From: Sergeia podlipaevii
Taxonomy: Eukaryota > Euglenozoa > Kinetoplastea > Trypanosomatida > Trypanosomatidae
Length of the DNA: 17,050 bases
Direction of reading: 5' to 3'
Assembly (NCBI GenBank): GCA_030849805.1
Contig: JASANZ010001809.1
Coordinates: 1-17,050 of the forward strand
Both the position numbers and the translations under genes were made by a program. The stretch's first letter is position 1; each line of letters opens with the position of its first letter. Positions 16,375-17,050 of the stretch are shown here, in pieces. Below the pieces are notes generated by a model. The model had not been told where the DNA came from. It did no database searches and worked only from the letters and a program-made list of their open reading frames with translations.

Positions 16375-16389
16375 TTAAAATATATACAT
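16375..16389 (-). CDS. Four-codon upstream ORF in the FAN1-like leader
   Basis: ATG TAT ATA TTT TAA, coding MYIF, lies in another frame. Its stop codon ends at 16375, four bases before the FAN1-like ATG at 16370. If the acceptor near 16444-16439 is used, this is the first AUG a scanning ribosome meets. It could lower FAN1 translation or allow re-initiation. It may also be chance in AT-rich DNA. Confidence 0.35.
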   Translation of the reverse strand: MYIF

Positions 16390-16438
16390 AAATACAAGGA
16401 CGTCTAGCTGGTATGGTGTATTTATCAATTGTAAATGA

Positions 16439-16458
16439 CTAGACTCGAAAAAAAAAGT
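16439..16458 (-). promoter_or_regulatory. Candidate trans-splice acceptor for the FAN1-like mRNA
   Basis: On the minus strand a nine-T run (16456-16448) is followed by CGAGTCTAG, with AGs at 16445-16444 and 16440-16439. The leader would be about 70 nt. It contains one ATG (16389) before the chosen start. The pyrimidine tract is short, so confidence is moderate. Confidence 0.45.
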
Positions 16459-16502
16459 GGCACGTAGCCCACGCCTAGATTCCTACGTCAACGCGTATGA
16501 AG

Positions 16503-16528
16503 TACACACGCACACACTCACACACACG
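16503..16528. repeat. CA-rich microsatellite
   Basis: An interrupted CA repeat on the plus strand (TG on the transcript), upstream of the FAN1-like acceptor. Non-coding simple sequence. Confidence 0.6.
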
Positions 16529-16937
16529 AAAAAAAAGCGGAAACAAGAATTGCTTGAATGTCAGCTCTGTTCTCTCTCTCTGCACGCAAAGTAGGACTTG
16601 ATATAGCTACGCAAGTACAAACATTCTCTCAATTCAAAGTTTTCTCCTCTCCAAAATAATCTTGCCTCGGTGGCTCCAAACTTATCTTATAAATCATTTA
16701 TTTATTTAATAAAATAGAGAAGGAAGCGACAGATCCAGAAATACGTATGCAGTGCACATACTGTTCTTAAAACATATATATTGCGTTTGTGCAGTTGTAA
16801 TTCCTTTTCTCTGCTCCATGGCAATCAACGCCTTGGTTGCTCATACTTTCTACTTTCGTTACATATGGTGTATCTGTAAGATAATTATTCGGAAATCAAG
16901 AATAAACACCTACACGCAATAGAACATTCAAGCAAGT

Positions 16938-16956
16938 AAAAAAAAAAAAAAAAAAA
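16938..16956. repeat. A19 homopolymer (U19 on the transcribed strand)
   Basis: Nineteen A in a row on the plus strand, the longest homopolymer in the window. On the minus strand it is a T tract of the kind that directs trans-splicing or coupled polyadenylation, but the nearest downstream ATG with a long frame is the FAN1-like start about 570 bases away. Confidence 0.7.
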
Positions 16957-17050
16957 CGCGACATCAATCGTGATTCGTGGATACAATGCAAAGAAAAAAG
17001 AAAAAAATCTCCGGCATTCTTTGTTCCTCTTCTTCTTCTTTTTGCAATAG

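Larger units (their letters stand above)
16371..17050. other. Spacer upstream of the FAN1-like gene
   Basis: No complete gene is visible in these ~680 bases. It holds the FAN1-like leader and acceptor, a CA-rich repeat (16503-16528), a short AT palindrome (16701-16713), a 19-A run (16938-16956) and a pyrimidine-rich plus-strand tract at the right edge (about 17017-17050). The 3' end of the next minus-strand gene, or a change of coding strand, must lie at or beyond the right edge. Confidence 0.55.

Noticed and set aside
16371..16397. Extension of the FAN1-like protein to the TTG at 16397
   Set aside because: The first codon is TTG, and nuclear kinetoplastid genes start at ATG. The nine added residues read as AT-rich leader.
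1..17050. tRNA, rRNA, CRISPR array, LTR element or SIDER-type retroposon
   Set aside because: I found no cloverleaf, regularly spaced repeats, reverse-transcriptase frame or long direct repeats. Degenerate SIDER copies could only be seen by alignment.

Overview
The window reads as a piece of a kinetoplastid (trypanosomatid) chromosome. It has five long intronless genes, all on the minus strand, separated by AT-rich spacers of about 0.6-0.9 kb. On the minus strand the spacers carry pyrimidine tracts followed by an AG shortly before each ATG. This is the layout of a polycistronic unit resolved by trans-splicing of a spliced leader. Transcription runs from right to left. Coding DNA looks moderately GC-rich, while the spacers are full of homopolymers and microsatellites. 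The proteins suggest a Leishmania-like or insect trypanosomatid, but I cannot name a species from the sequence alone.

In transcription order the genes are as follows. (1) 16370-11265: a 1701-residue homologue of the FAN1 structure-specific DNA-repair nuclease, with a C-terminal VRR-NUC domain split by an acidic insert. (2) 10320-8689: folylpolyglutamate synthase (FPGS), with an in-frame ATG further upstream that would add a presequence-like extension. (3) 7861-5834: a protein with a few recognisable RCC1 repeats and long low-complexity inserts. (4) 5094-2590: a glycerophosphodiester phosphodiesterase with an N-terminal CBM20-like domain, the architecture of human GPCPD1 (GDE5). (5) 2023-416: a type I membrane-bound histidine acid phosphatase of the MBAP family. 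Neighbouring genes in such units usually share no pathway, and I see no functional operon here.

Three of the long reading frames (FAN1-like, RCC1-like, GDPD) open upstream with TTG rather than ATG. I used the first in-frame ATG instead; in the GDPD and RCC1-like cases a candidate splice acceptor lies between or next to the two positions. The spacers (1-415, 2024-2589, 5095-5833, 7862-8688, 10321-11264, 16371-17050) hold UTRs, pyrimidine tracts and simple repeats. I saw no tRNA, rRNA, CRISPR array or transposon. The most interesting points are the enlarged FAN1 with a split catalytic core, the starch-binding-type domain on the GDPD, the two possible starts of FPGS, and a tiny uORF just before FAN1.
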